Shown: positions 1 through 7,799 of the stretch, piece after piece
Layout: each line of letters opens with the position of its first letter
How positions within the stretch are numbered: position 1 is the stretch's first letter
Source: Thermomicrobium roseum DSM 5159
GTDB lineage: Bacteria; Chloroflexota; Chloroflexia; Thermomicrobiales; Thermomicrobiaceae
Length of the DNA: 64,000 bases
Direction: 5' to 3'
Assembly (NCBI RefSeq): GCF_000021685.1
Contig: NC_011959.1
Span: 124,001-188,000, forward strand
Program-made: the position numbers and the translations under genes
The notes under the pieces: generated by a model
What the model was told of the DNA's origin: nothing
Seen by the model: only the letters and a program-made list of their open reading frames with translations
Database searches by the model: none

Positions 1-968
1 ATGAGCGCTTTCTCTCCTCCACTATCGGTCACCACGCCGACGCGGAAGCTCCGTGGCCAGCGCCCAGCGAGCAGAAATTCAGCCGTGTCGTACAGCTCGT
101 CGAGCGTCTCGACCAGGATCACGCCGTATTGGCGCATGATATCGCGGAAGATCGCGTCCGAGCCAGCGATCGCGCCGGTGTGCACCAGAACCGTCGCGCG
201 GGCCAATTCCGAGCGACCGACCTTGAGCAGGACGATCGGGACAGAACGCGCATGAGCGGCCTGGATCACGTCCAGGAACCGCTCGCCATCGCGCACGACT
301 TCGAGGAAGCCGACGAGAAGACGCACGTGGGGGTCGGACAAGGCGGCCGCGAAGTAATCGGCCGCAGTCAGGACGGCTTCGTTCCCGCTCGAGACCAGGT
401 AGCGAAAGCGGAGTGACCGCGTGTTGTGGGCCAAGGACCAAAAGACGGAACCGCTCTGCACGACCGCAGCGGCCGGACCGGTCGCCAGGTCGCCTGGCAG
501 GTGATAGCCGGTCAAGGTTGCTCGTGCGTCCGGAGTGACCAACCCCAGACAATTGGGACCACAGACGGCGATGCCGCGGTCGCGGGCGATGGCGGTGATT
601 TCCTGCTGAATCGCCAAGCCTGAGGGACCCGCCTCGGCGAAACCGGAGCCGAGTAGAACCGCAGCCCGCACTCCTCGCTCAGCGAGTGCGCGAAACGCCT
701 GCAGGGTATTTTCCGGTGAGAGGGCGATCACTGCGCAGTCAGGCGTTTCGGGGAGGTCCTCGACTGTGCGGAAGCAGGGGAACCCCTCGACCGCCTCACC
801 ACTGGGATGCAGTGCCCACACTGGACCGCGAAAGCCGAAGGTTCGCAAATTGGAGAGGACAGTCCGGGCCATGCGCCGCCGCGGGCTCGCGCCGACGACG
901 ACGATGCTGCGCGGTCGCAACAGCGGGGCCAGCATCTCCGATTGCACTGTTCTCTGCTCGTGCATCAT
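1..968 (-). CDS. CoA-binding acyl-CoA synthetase (NDP-forming), partial
   Basis: The minus-strand reading frame runs from ATG at 968 off the left edge, so the C-terminal part is missing. About 320 residues are visible. Near the N-terminus RSIVVVGAS is the Rossmann loop of the CoA-binding domain. CGPNCLGL and VVQSGSV follow in the order found in succinyl-CoA synthetase alpha-like and ADP-forming acetyl-CoA synthetases. The visible part ends in the second ligase domain at DSGGEKAL. Family members make or cleave an acyl-CoA with NDP/NTP exchange; the substrate cannot be read. Its ATG overlaps the thioesterase stop as ATGA, so the two genes are translationally coupled. Whether an ATP-grasp domain is fused lies outside the window. 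Confidence 0.85.
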   Translation of the reverse strand, partial: MMHEQRTVQSEMLAPLLRPRSIVVVGASPRRRMARTVLSNLRTFGFRGPVWALHPSGEAVEGFPCFRTVEDLPETPDCAVIALSPENTLQAFRALAERGVRAAVLLGSGFAEAGPSGLAIQQEITAIARDRGIAVCGPNCLGLVTPDARATLTGYHLPGDLATGPAAAVVQSGSVFWSLAHNTRSLRFRYLVSSGNEAVLTAADYFAAALSDPHVRLLVGFLEVVRDGERFLDVIQAAHARSVPIVLLKVGRSELARATVLVHTGAIAGSDAIFRDIMRQYGVILVETLDELYDTAEFLLAGRWPRSFRVGVVTDSGGEKAL

Positions 969-1405
969 GCACCCTCGAACGCCTCGATCTTTTCCCGGAC
1001 GAAATCGGGCAATGGGCAGGACCGTCGAGACCGGCTGTCGTAGCAAACGAGCACGAGACGACCGTGAGCATGGACGCGCTCGCGCGCTGCGTCGACGACT
1101 GCAAAGTGCACCTCGAAACTGGATCGCCCACGCTTCGGGATGCGGATCCCGATCGAAACCAGGTCATCGAAGGCGACCGGCGCCCGATAGTCGATCTCGG
1201 CATGCGCGAACGCCCAGTCGAACGATCCCTCGTGGATCGTCTTGCCGATCGGGACACCGATTTGCCGAAAGTACTCCATGATCGCCTGCTCGACGTACTC
1301 GAAATAGACACTGAAGTAGACGATCCCTTGCATGTCGCAGTCACGGTAGCGCACTCGCCAGGGGTACCAGAAGCGGAACGATTCGAGTTCGGCCTGCATC
1401 ATCAT
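965..1405 (-). CDS. acyl-CoA thioesterase, YbgC/4-HBT hotdog family
   Basis: A 146-residue single hotdog domain, the usual length for the family. The signature VRYRDCDMQGIVYFSVYFEY (residues about 18-37) is the 4-hydroxybenzoyl-CoA thioesterase/YbgC active-site segment, with the second Asp of RDCD as the expected catalytic acid. The family hydrolyses acyl-CoA thioesters in the cytoplasm. It is directly upstream of, and overlaps, an acyl-CoA ligase-like gene, so the pair probably acts on the same unidentified acyl group. A promoter-like element lies about 150 bases upstream. Specificity is unknown. Confidence 0.85.
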   Translation of the reverse strand: MMMQAELESFRFWYPWRVRYRDCDMQGIVYFSVYFEYVEQAIMEYFRQIGVPIGKTIHEGSFDWAFAHAEIDYRAPVAFDDLVSIGIRIPKRGRSSFEVHFAVVDAARERVHAHGRLVLVCYDSRSRRSCPLPDFVREKIEAFEGA

Positions 1406-1551
1406 TTTCCCGTCAGACGCTCGAGCAGCTGATCCTGACCATGTTCGCGTGAACGGATGATCGGGAGCGCGTCACTTCCTTTGACTGGCCGTTACTGGCA
1501 TCGTGTTGGCGATCCGATCGATTCGGTGGAACGAAGCTGCTGCTCGAGTAA

Positions 1552-1579
1552 AGCATAGCGAAACGGTGCTCCCGCTCAA
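1552..1579 (-). promoter_or_regulatory. sigma70-type promoter for the thioesterase/ligase pair
   Basis: On the minus strand TTGAGC (1579-1574) and TATGCT (1557-1552) are separated by 16 bases and point to the thioesterase start at 1405. The predicted leader is about 140 bases. The call rests on sequence match only. Confidence 0.45.
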
Positions 1580-1745
1580 TTCGCGCCGCGTATGGTGACA
1601 GGAGGGATGCATGTGTCAGGCGTATGAAACTGATCGGCTCTCGAACTCGGCCCATCTCACCAGTAGCGGAAGGCATCTCTCCTCCCTCGTTGTACCCGAG
1701 GAAACGCGGTGTATCGACCCCGTAGGTGGATCCGTTCCAGCCAGC

Positions 1746-1785
1746 GGTACGCCGGACACCGAAGCCAGGTGGTGTCCGGCGTACC
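1746..1785 (-). terminator. perfect 15-bp hairpin downstream of the binding-protein gene
   Basis: Arms GGTACGCCGGACACC (1746-1760) and GGTGTCCGGCGTACC (1771-1785) are exact reverse complements around a 10-base loop. The hairpin lies about 20 bases after the stop of the gene ending at 1806. No T-run follows, so it is a terminator-like or mRNA-stabilising stem rather than a textbook intrinsic terminator. Confidence 0.6.
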
Positions 1786-1805
1786 TGCAGCGCTGGACGA
1801 TGGTG

Positions 1806-2990
1806 CTAGCGAGCGATCCAGCTATTGAAGCGCTCGACGACCTCGTCGAGGTGATCGGCCCACCACTGATAGTCCGGATAGACCTGGAGCGCCTTGTTCT
1901 GTGGCGCACTCGGCAACACGGCCACGCGTTCTGCGGGCAAGGCTTCGAACGCCCGCTTGTTGGCTGGGCCGTCCGGATAGGCCAGCGCGAAGGCCCGCTG
2001 TACCTCCGGACGCAAGGCGAAGTTGATGAAGTCGTGGGCGACATCCACGTTCTTGGAGCCGCGCGGGATGACCAGCGAGTCGCTCGAGAGCCGTCCCTGG
2101 TTCCACGTGTAACCGAGGACCGTGGAACCTTGCTCGATCAAGAACTGGATGCGGGCGATCCAGGCATCGGTGAGATAGACCTCGCCATCGGTGAGGAGTT
2201 GAGCCGGTTGGGCACCCGCCTCCCACCAGACAGTCACGTGTGGCTTGAGGCGGTCGAGTGCACGGAAGGCACGGTCGACATCCGGCGGGTAGAGTTGGTC
2301 GATCGGTACTCCGTCGGCCAGGAGGGCTGCCTCGAGCGGTCCCCACTGGATGTACTTCTGGAATGCACGCGGCCCAGGGAAACCTTGCACATCCCAGAAA
2401 TCGGCCCAGCTCTGGGGCGGCTTGTCCGGGAACTTGTCCTTCCGGTAGGCGAGACACGTCGAGTAATAGAAGTAACCGACGCCGTGTTCGAGCACGAGTT
2501 CCGGAAAGATATCGGTCGTATCGATCTTGCTGTAGTCGAGTGGCTCCAGCAGGTTGAGGCGACCCATCGGGATGACCGATTCGGTCCCGACATCGACCAC
2601 GTCCCACTCGACAGTGCCGGACTCGACCATGGTTCGCAGCTTGGCCTCGTCGGTCGTATCTTCGACGATCTGACAGCCGGTGAGACGCGAGAAGGGCTGG
2701 TAGATCGTCTTGCGCAGGGCATCCTGCAGAGCGCCGCCCCAGGAGGTGACGACGATACTGCGGCCCTTCCAGCGGTTGGGATCGTCATAGCCAGGAACCG
2801 CGAATTCACCCGCCGGCGCCTGGGCAGCAGGCGTCGGTGTCGCGGCTGGGGCCGGAGTCGGTGTCGGAGTGGCCGCCTGCCGGCAGGCAGCGAGCGTGCC
2901 GGCTGCCAGGAGGCCACCGAGTAGCTCGCGGCGGCGGAGGCGCTGCTGGCGCGCCAGGAACTGGAGCAGGGCATCGATCCGATCAGCCAT
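1806..2990 (-). CDS. ABC transporter substrate-binding lipoprotein, spermidine/putrescine (PotD) type
   Basis: 394 residues from ATG at 2990, chosen because GGAGGAGGTG sits just upstream. The N-terminus has a twin-arginine-like signal ending in a lipobox (RRRELLGGLLAAGTLAAC), followed by a Thr/Pro/Ala-rich linker. The mature part has features of family-1 polyamine-type binding proteins, such as VVTSWGGALQDALRK and VYLTDAWIARI. It should be a lipid-anchored extracytoplasmic receptor. It is the last gene after the Rieske oxygenase and FAD oxidase, suggesting it captures their amine substrate. No permease or ATPase accompanies it here, so the rest of the importer must be elsewhere. The exact ligand is unknown. 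Confidence 0.85.
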   Translation of the reverse strand: MADRIDALLQFLARQQRLRRRELLGGLLAAGTLAACRQAATPTPTPAPAATPTPAAQAPAGEFAVPGYDDPNRWKGRSIVVTSWGGALQDALRKTIYQPFSRLTGCQIVEDTTDEAKLRTMVESGTVEWDVVDVGTESVIPMGRLNLLEPLDYSKIDTTDIFPELVLEHGVGYFYYSTCLAYRKDKFPDKPPQSWADFWDVQGFPGPRAFQKYIQWGPLEAALLADGVPIDQLYPPDVDRAFRALDRLKPHVTVWWEAGAQPAQLLTDGEVYLTDAWIARIQFLIEQGSTVLGYTWNQGRLSSDSLVIPRGSKNVDVAHDFINFALRPEVQRAFALAYPDGPANKRAFEALPAERVAVLPSAPQNKALQVYPDYQWWADHLDEVVERFNSWIAR

Positions 2991-3028
2991 GGTACACCTC
3001 CTCCTCGTCTGAGCCATGCACAGTGCTC

Positions 3029-4195
3029 TCAACGGGTCGGGAAAGGAAGCGCGATGGCATCGCGCACTTTGCCAGGTTCCTGGAAGCGGCTGAGCCGGAT
3101 TTCCTCGTCGGGAAGGTCGCTCACGCGCTCGTCCAGGATCAGTTCGGCCATCTTCATACCGAGCGCTGGTCCCCACATCATGCCGTGTCCACCCGCGGCC
3201 AACACGTAGAAGCCGAAGCGTGGCTCATCGATGATAGGAAGATGGTCCGGCGTGTAATCGATCGAACCGGTCCAGGCTCGCCCGATCGGCAAGCCACGGA
3301 GTGCCGGTATCGTCGCTTCCCAGTCGGGCTTGAGTCGCTCGAAATAGTCCCAGTCGAATTCCAGGAGGAAGCGATCGGTCGGGTCCGGCTGTTCCGCCGG
3401 GTTGCTCATCCCCAAGAGGAGACCGTGCTCGTCGGGACGCAAGTAATATCCCTTGGCGAGCACGAAGAGCATGGGGAAGTTCGCCGGCAGGTCGGCAGGC
3501 CTCGTCGGGAAACTCACGATCTGATGTCGAGCTGCCGAAACTGGCACGTCGATGCCGACCAGTTCGCCGATCCGGCGGGCACCGCGTGGACCGGCGGCAT
3601 CGACGACGCGCTCGGCCTCGAAGGTGCCCCGCGTTGTCCTCACGCGGTAGCCGCTGGCCAGCGGCTCGATCTCCTGGACCTCGCACTCCTCGAAGAGCGC
3701 GACGCCGGCGCGGAGAACGGCGTGCGTAATGTTGCGTGCCACGATGTGCGGGTAGACGAAGCCGTCGTTCGGTGTGTACGTCGCGCCCAGATAGCGGCTC
3801 CAGTCGACGAAGGGAAGGCGCTGAGCGAGCTCGCTCGGCTCGAGCCAGGTATTTTCGACCCCGCAGCGCTGGCGCAAGGTCACGAGTTCCTGAAAGGCTG
3901 CTCGTTCTTCCGGTGTCGAGGCGAGCACGTAGTAGCCGACTTCCACGAAGCCGCTTCCGAGTCCCAATTCGCGGCCCAATTCCTGATAGAGCTCGCGCGA
4001 CCATTTCCCGAGTTTCACGGCGGTTTCTGAACCGCCCTGCTGGCGCACGATCCCAGCCGAGCGCGTGGTGGCACCGAACCCGGCCCAGTAGCGCTCGCAA
4101 ACGGCGATTCGATGCAGACCGCGCTTCGCGAGAAAATACGCTGTCCACAGTCCGAGGTTTCCACCACCGATGATCAGCACATCGTAGGACGGCAT
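3029..4195 (-). CDS. FAD-dependent amine oxidoreductase (DAO/sarcosine oxidase beta-like), copy 1
   Basis: 388 residues, starting at ATG 4195 behind AGGAGC. The N-terminus VLIIGGGNLGLWTAY is the dinucleotide-binding GxGxxG fold of the D-amino-acid oxidase superfamily. The C-terminal block ends near FYVLAAGGHGMMWGPALG, which binds FAD in the same family. Relatives oxidise secondary or tertiary N-methyl amino acids such as sarcosine and dimethylglycine. It lies between the Rieske oxygenase and the binding protein. A close paralogue of nearly identical length is at 5807-6970. Substrate assignment to an N-methylated amine is inference from context. Confidence 0.85.
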   Translation of the reverse strand: MPSYDVLIIGGGNLGLWTAYFLAKRGLHRIAVCERYWAGFGATTRSAGIVRQQGGSETAVKLGKWSRELYQELGRELGLGSGFVEVGYYVLASTPEERAAFQELVTLRQRCGVENTWLEPSELAQRLPFVDWSRYLGATYTPNDGFVYPHIVARNITHAVLRAGVALFEECEVQEIEPLASGYRVRTTRGTFEAERVVDAAGPRGARRIGELVGIDVPVSAARHQIVSFPTRPADLPANFPMLFVLAKGYYLRPDEHGLLLGMSNPAEQPDPTDRFLLEFDWDYFERLKPDWEATIPALRGLPIGRAWTGSIDYTPDHLPIIDEPRFGFYVLAAGGHGMMWGPALGMKMAELILDERVSDLPDEEIRLSRFQEPGKVRDAIALPFPTR

Positions 4196-4241
4196 CGCCC
4201 GTCGCTCCTTTCACCGCTTTCCTCTCGCTCGACTGCCTGCC

Positions 4242-5378
4242 TCAGGTCGATGAGTCAGTCGCGACGTCGCCGAGTTGCGTGAGTACCCAATCGTTGAAAC
4301 GGCGGATATGCGCTTCGATCGGTGCGAAGACGCCTCCTTCCGCATAGACCCGCGAGCCGACGCCCAGCTGGCACCGCTCGCACATCGCCCAGTCCTGCCG
4401 GTTGACGAGATCCCAGAGCTCGACCGCATCGCTGGGATCGAAATCCGGAGTGGCCACGATAGCCGGATCGAACAGCCAGTCGCAGTGCACCAATGTGCGT
4501 CCGACGTCGAGCGGCTCCAAGCGATGAATGAGTACGTAGTCCGGATGCAAGTTGACGAAGATGTTGGGTACCAGGACCATGCCATAGTAGGTGCGATCGT
4601 CCTCGGGGCGCAGGCCAGGCAAGAGCGGGCGCGTGCGCTTGCCAGTCAGTGTCAGTGTCTCGACCCCCTCAGCGAAGGTGGCCCCGACCCCTTCCTGGTA
4701 GGCGTAACCGGCGCGGAAGCTCGGGACGAGCCGACTCAGCTCCGGGTGGACGACGGCACAGTGGTAACACTCCATGAAGTTCTCGACGATGAGCTTCCAG
4801 TTGGCTTGCACATCGTAGGTCAGCGTTGCCCCGATGCGGAGCTGGCCGACCCCATACCGATCGAAGATCGCACGATCTCCCAGTCGCTCGATGATCCGAG
4901 GCACGATTTGCGACTCGACCGGCGGAGGGTCGTTCGAGAGGTTGACCCAGATCATCCCTTCCCAGACTGCGAGCGGCACGGGCACGAGCCCATATCGCTC
5001 CGGGGAGAACTCGGGCACGTCCCGCATGTTCGGTGCGCCGATCAGGCGTCCATCGAGGGCATAACTCCAGGCATGATAGGGGCACTGGATCACGCGCGAT
5101 TCCAGACATCCGCGGGACTCGGTGCAGAGTCGCGCTCCGCGATGGCGGCAGACGTTCAGGAAGGCCCGCAACTCGCCATCGTGACCGCGGATGACCAGCA
5201 AGGGCTCACCGGCGAGCTGGGTGGTGAGATACTGGCCAGGCTCGGCTAACGACTGGGCGAGCCCGATGCAGGTCCAGAGGCGGCCGAAAATCCGCTCCTG
5301 TTCGCGCGCGTAGATCGCCGGATCGACGTAGTAGCGGCCCGGCAAAGTAGGGACGAGCGAGATGCTCTCGACCTTCAC
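4242..5378 (-). CDS. Rieske non-heme iron oxygenase, betaine/carnitine-type
   Basis: 378 residues. A Rieske [2Fe-2S] site is complete: C77-x-H79 and C99-x-x-H102. The mononuclear iron site is visible at residues 199-214 as ENFMECYHCAVVHPEL, with H206 and H211 as ligands and an Asp expected in NRQDWAMCE. This ECYHC...HPEL form is typical of glycine betaine, proline betaine, choline and carnitine monooxygenases rather than classical arene dioxygenases. Such enzymes demethylate or oxidise quaternary amines using electrons from a reductase, which is not encoded here. Neighbouring FAD oxidases could remove the remaining N-methyl groups. The exact substrate is unassigned. Confidence 0.85.
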   Translation of the reverse strand: MKVESISLVPTLPGRYYVDPAIYAREQERIFGRLWTCIGLAQSLAEPGQYLTTQLAGEPLLVIRGHDGELRAFLNVCRHRGARLCTESRGCLESRVIQCPYHAWSYALDGRLIGAPNMRDVPEFSPERYGLVPVPLAVWEGMIWVNLSNDPPPVESQIVPRIIERLGDRAIFDRYGVGQLRIGATLTYDVQANWKLIVENFMECYHCAVVHPELSRLVPSFRAGYAYQEGVGATFAEGVETLTLTGKRTRPLLPGLRPEDDRTYYGMVLVPNIFVNLHPDYVLIHRLEPLDVGRTLVHCDWLFDPAIVATPDFDPSDAVELWDLVNRQDWAMCERCQLGVGSRVYAEGGVFAPIEAHIRRFNDWVLTQLGDVATDSST

Positions 5379-5806
5379 GACTCACCTCCGCTGCGCGCGA
5401 TCGATCAAGAAGCCGAAACCGAAGGATCCATCCTCATCTTTGCCACGACTGGGAGATCTTCCGTCACTACGTATACTGATTGGAGTCCCTGCTGGCAATC
5501 CACGGAGCGTCGAAAGATTGTCGAAAAGCTTCGTACAGATGCACGAGGACGAACAGGGGTATGGCTGAGAAGCGCTTTACCGGCACGCTCGTCAGGCGAC
5601 AGCCGGCTCGTCCCAGCGAGCGCTCCTCCCCATCGGTGACAGCCCGCACCACTCGTCGTCGCGCGGTGGACCCAGCCCGAGGGAAGCCGGCAATCGCGAG
5701 CACGGTACCGGTTCTCGGAAGCACCTCGACCAATCGAGCGGGGGACAGCGTGATGGACCACGCTGCCCCCCGCTGACGGTCGGTTTGGGGAGAGTCGACC
5801 GGGCGC
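5379..5806. other. intergenic region with promoter; no confident gene
   Basis: 428 bases between the Rieske gene and the second FAD oxidase, both on the minus strand. It contains the promoter at 5470-5498. A minus-strand open frame covering about 5467-5733 is open well upstream, but it has no start with a good ribosome binding site and matches no family that I recognise. It may be the remnant of an amine-oxidase subunit, or chance. Confidence 0.4.
5470..5498 (-). promoter_or_regulatory. sigma70-type promoter for the Rieske/oxidase/binding-protein operon
   Basis: Minus strand TTGCCA (5498-5493) and TATACG (5475-5470) are 17 bases apart. The Rieske start lies about 85 bases downstream. Three genes without internal promoter signals follow in the same direction. 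Confidence 0.5.
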
Positions 5807-6970
5807 TCAGTGCGGGAAGGGGAGATGAATGGCGTCGGTGGCCATCCGACCTTCCGTAAAGCGCCGCAAGCGCACTTCCTCCGGGTCGAGATCGCTCAAG
5901 CGCTCCTCCGTGACCAATTCCGCCATCTTCATGCCGAGAGCCGGCCCCCACATGATCCCATGTCCACCCGCGGCGAGCACGTAGAAGCCGAAGCGCGGCT
6001 CGTCGATGATGGGAAGCTGATCCGGTGTGTAATCGATCGATCCGGTCCAAGCTCGACCGATCGCCTTCCCTGCCAAGCTGGGGATGGTCGCTTCCCACTC
6101 CGGCTTGAGCTTCTCGAAATAGTCCCAGTCGAATTCCAGAAGGTAGCGATCGCTCGGGTCCGGTTGCTCCAAGGGATTCGAAAACCCCAAGAGCACTCCC
6201 TGCTCGTCCGGGCGTAGGTAAAAGCCAGCAGCCAGAACGAACATCATCGGAAAGTTCGCCGGCATGTCGGGCGGTCGCTCCGGGAAGGAGATCACCATGT
6301 GCCGGGAAGCAGCCACCGGTACATCGATCCCCACGAACTCGGCGATCCGCCGGGCACCGCGTGGGCCGCCAGCATCGATCACCCGTTCCGTCTCGAATAC
6401 GCCTCGCGACGTCTCGACTCGATAACCACTGGTGAGCGGCTCGATCCCCTGGACCTCGCACTGCTCGAGCAGCTCGACGCCGGCTGCACGCACGGCCATG
6501 ACGATGTTGCGAACGATGATCGCTGGCTCGACATAGCCATCGTTGGGCGTGTAAGTCGCACCGGCGAATCGGCTCCAGTCGACATAGGGCAGGCGCCGAG
6601 CGAGATCCTCTGGATCCAACCATTCGTTCGGAACGCCGTGAGCAGTTCGCAGTTCTACCAGGCGCTGGAACACCGCTTTTTCCATGGGACTAGAGGCGAC
6701 GACGTAGTAGCCGACTTCACGGAAGCCACTGTCCAGCCCGAGTTCCTGGCCCAGCTTTCGGTACAGCTCGCGCGACCATTTCCCGAGTTTCACGGCGGTT
6801 TCTGAACCGCCTTGCTGCCGCATGATCCCAGCCGAGCGCACAGTGGCGCCGTACCCGGCCCAATACCGTTCGCAGACCAGGATCCGACGTACCCCTCGCT
6901 GGGCCAGGTGGTAGGCGGTCCAGAGACCGAGATTTCCACCGCCGACGATCACGACGTCGTCGCTACTCAT
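5807..6970 (-). CDS. FAD-dependent amine oxidoreductase (DAO family), copy 2
   Basis: 387 residues from ATG 6970, behind GGAAAGGAGC. A GTG at 7012 would add 14 residues and overlap the CoxG stop, but the paralogue's N-terminus matches the 6970 start. VVIVGGGNLGLWTAY is the FAD-binding loop, and the C-terminal AAGGHGIMWGPALGMKMAEL is almost the same as in the copy at 3029-4195. The two proteins are alike along their whole length, so a local duplication flanks the Rieske gene. They may handle successive demethylation steps or related substrates; this is inference. Confidence 0.85.
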   Translation of the reverse strand: MSSDDVVIVGGGNLGLWTAYHLAQRGVRRILVCERYWAGYGATVRSAGIMRQQGGSETAVKLGKWSRELYRKLGQELGLDSGFREVGYYVVASSPMEKAVFQRLVELRTAHGVPNEWLDPEDLARRLPYVDWSRFAGATYTPNDGYVEPAIIVRNIVMAVRAAGVELLEQCEVQGIEPLTSGYRVETSRGVFETERVIDAGGPRGARRIAEFVGIDVPVAASRHMVISFPERPPDMPANFPMMFVLAAGFYLRPDEQGVLLGFSNPLEQPDPSDRYLLEFDWDYFEKLKPEWEATIPSLAGKAIGRAWTGSIDYTPDQLPIIDEPRFGFYVLAAGGHGIMWGPALGMKMAELVTEERLSDLDPEEVRLRRFTEGRMATDAIHLPFPH

Positions 6971-7008
6971 GTGCTCGCTCCTTTCCCTGCTGCGCGAGGC
7001 ACTCTCGT

Positions 7009-7506
7009 TCACTCGTGCGTCTCGACCGGCTGTTCGCTGAGCAGGGTCCGTTCGACACAGCGGAAGAATGCGTCGATCATCCGGCGATTCACCTCTTCCA
7101 GCATGCGCCAGCCGAGACTGCCGAAGAGCCCAGGACTCGAGACCGTGAGCGTGTAGCGGATCGCCGTTCGCTCGCCGTCTTCTCGAAGTTCGGCAACGGC
7201 ATGAGCAGTCACCGTTTCTCGTGTCAGTGGATCAGTCGCCAGGGCAGTCAGGCGGATCCGCTCTGGGGGAATCAACTCGGTGAGCTCGACGGTGGCATCG
7301 CAGGCGAACTGCACGAAGCCGGCCCGAAAGCGCACCGACCCGCGAAACGTGCGCTCTCCGACCTGGACGACGTCGTGGACGCCAGGCAGGCAGCGCGTGG
7401 AAAGCGGGATATCCAGGCGAAACTGCCACACTCGTTCCCGCGAGGCAGGGAGCAGCGTCTCCGCCCCTGCTGTAACGTCCCCGCCGTGTTCTCCCCGTGC
7501 GGACAC
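7009..7506 (-). CDS. CoxG-like SRPBCC family protein
   Basis: 165 residues from GTG 7506 with AGGGGAGG upstream. The pattern of an N-terminal strand, PLSTRCLPGVHDVVQVG, a central mixed beta region and a long C-terminal helix fits the START/SRPBCC fold of CoxG (carbon monoxide dehydrogenase subunit G-like). CoxG proteins assist membrane anchoring or maturation of molybdenum hydroxylases, but no cox structural genes are seen here. Its stop overlaps a possible start of the FAD oxidase, so it is probably the first gene of that transcript. Its role with the oxidase is unknown. Confidence 0.7.
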   Translation of the reverse strand: MSARGEHGGDVTAGAETLLPASRERVWQFRLDIPLSTRCLPGVHDVVQVGERTFRGSVRFRAGFVQFACDATVELTELIPPERIRLTALATDPLTRETVTAHAVAELREDGERTAIRYTLTVSSPGLFGSLGWRMLEEVNRRMIDAFFRCVERTLLSEQPVETHE

Positions 7507-7799
7507 GCTCGCCTCCCCTCTCGCTCGTCGTCGTTCCGCCTCTGTCGTTCTCCCCTGACGGTTCCGGTCGCTTCATAGCCAGTGTGAGGTGGAGAGAGAT
7601 GGTCGAGTAATCCCACAGTTGCACGAAGCGGCAGGGATTTCCTGGACGATCGCAACGAACCGTCCGGTATCCTTAACCGTGCAGGCCGGGTGATGCGAGT
7701 CACAGGGATGAGCGGCCGAGACCGTCACGGGCTTTCAGTGAGGAATATCGTCGAAGGGCTCAGCGGACGATCGCGTTGGCAGGTGCATTGCGAGGTGCT
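7507..7799. other. divergent intergenic region between the CoxG-like gene and the PucR-type regulator
   Basis: About 290 bases shared by genes transcribed away from each other, the likely site of regulator binding. No hexamer pair with good spacing stood out on either strand, and no coding frame is credible. Confidence 0.45.

Larger units (their letters stand above)
1406..1805. other. intergenic region, no gene seen
   Basis: This 400-base gap separates the binding-protein stop from the thioesterase start, both on the minus strand. It holds the hairpin at 1746-1785 and the promoter at 1552-1579. The short open frames in it have no recognisable domain and no convincing ribosome binding site. 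Confidence 0.5.

Noticed and set aside
7009..7506. carbon monoxide dehydrogenase locus
   Set aside because: Only a CoxG-like protein is present. No coxL, coxM or coxS homologue is seen, and SRPBCC proteins have many roles.
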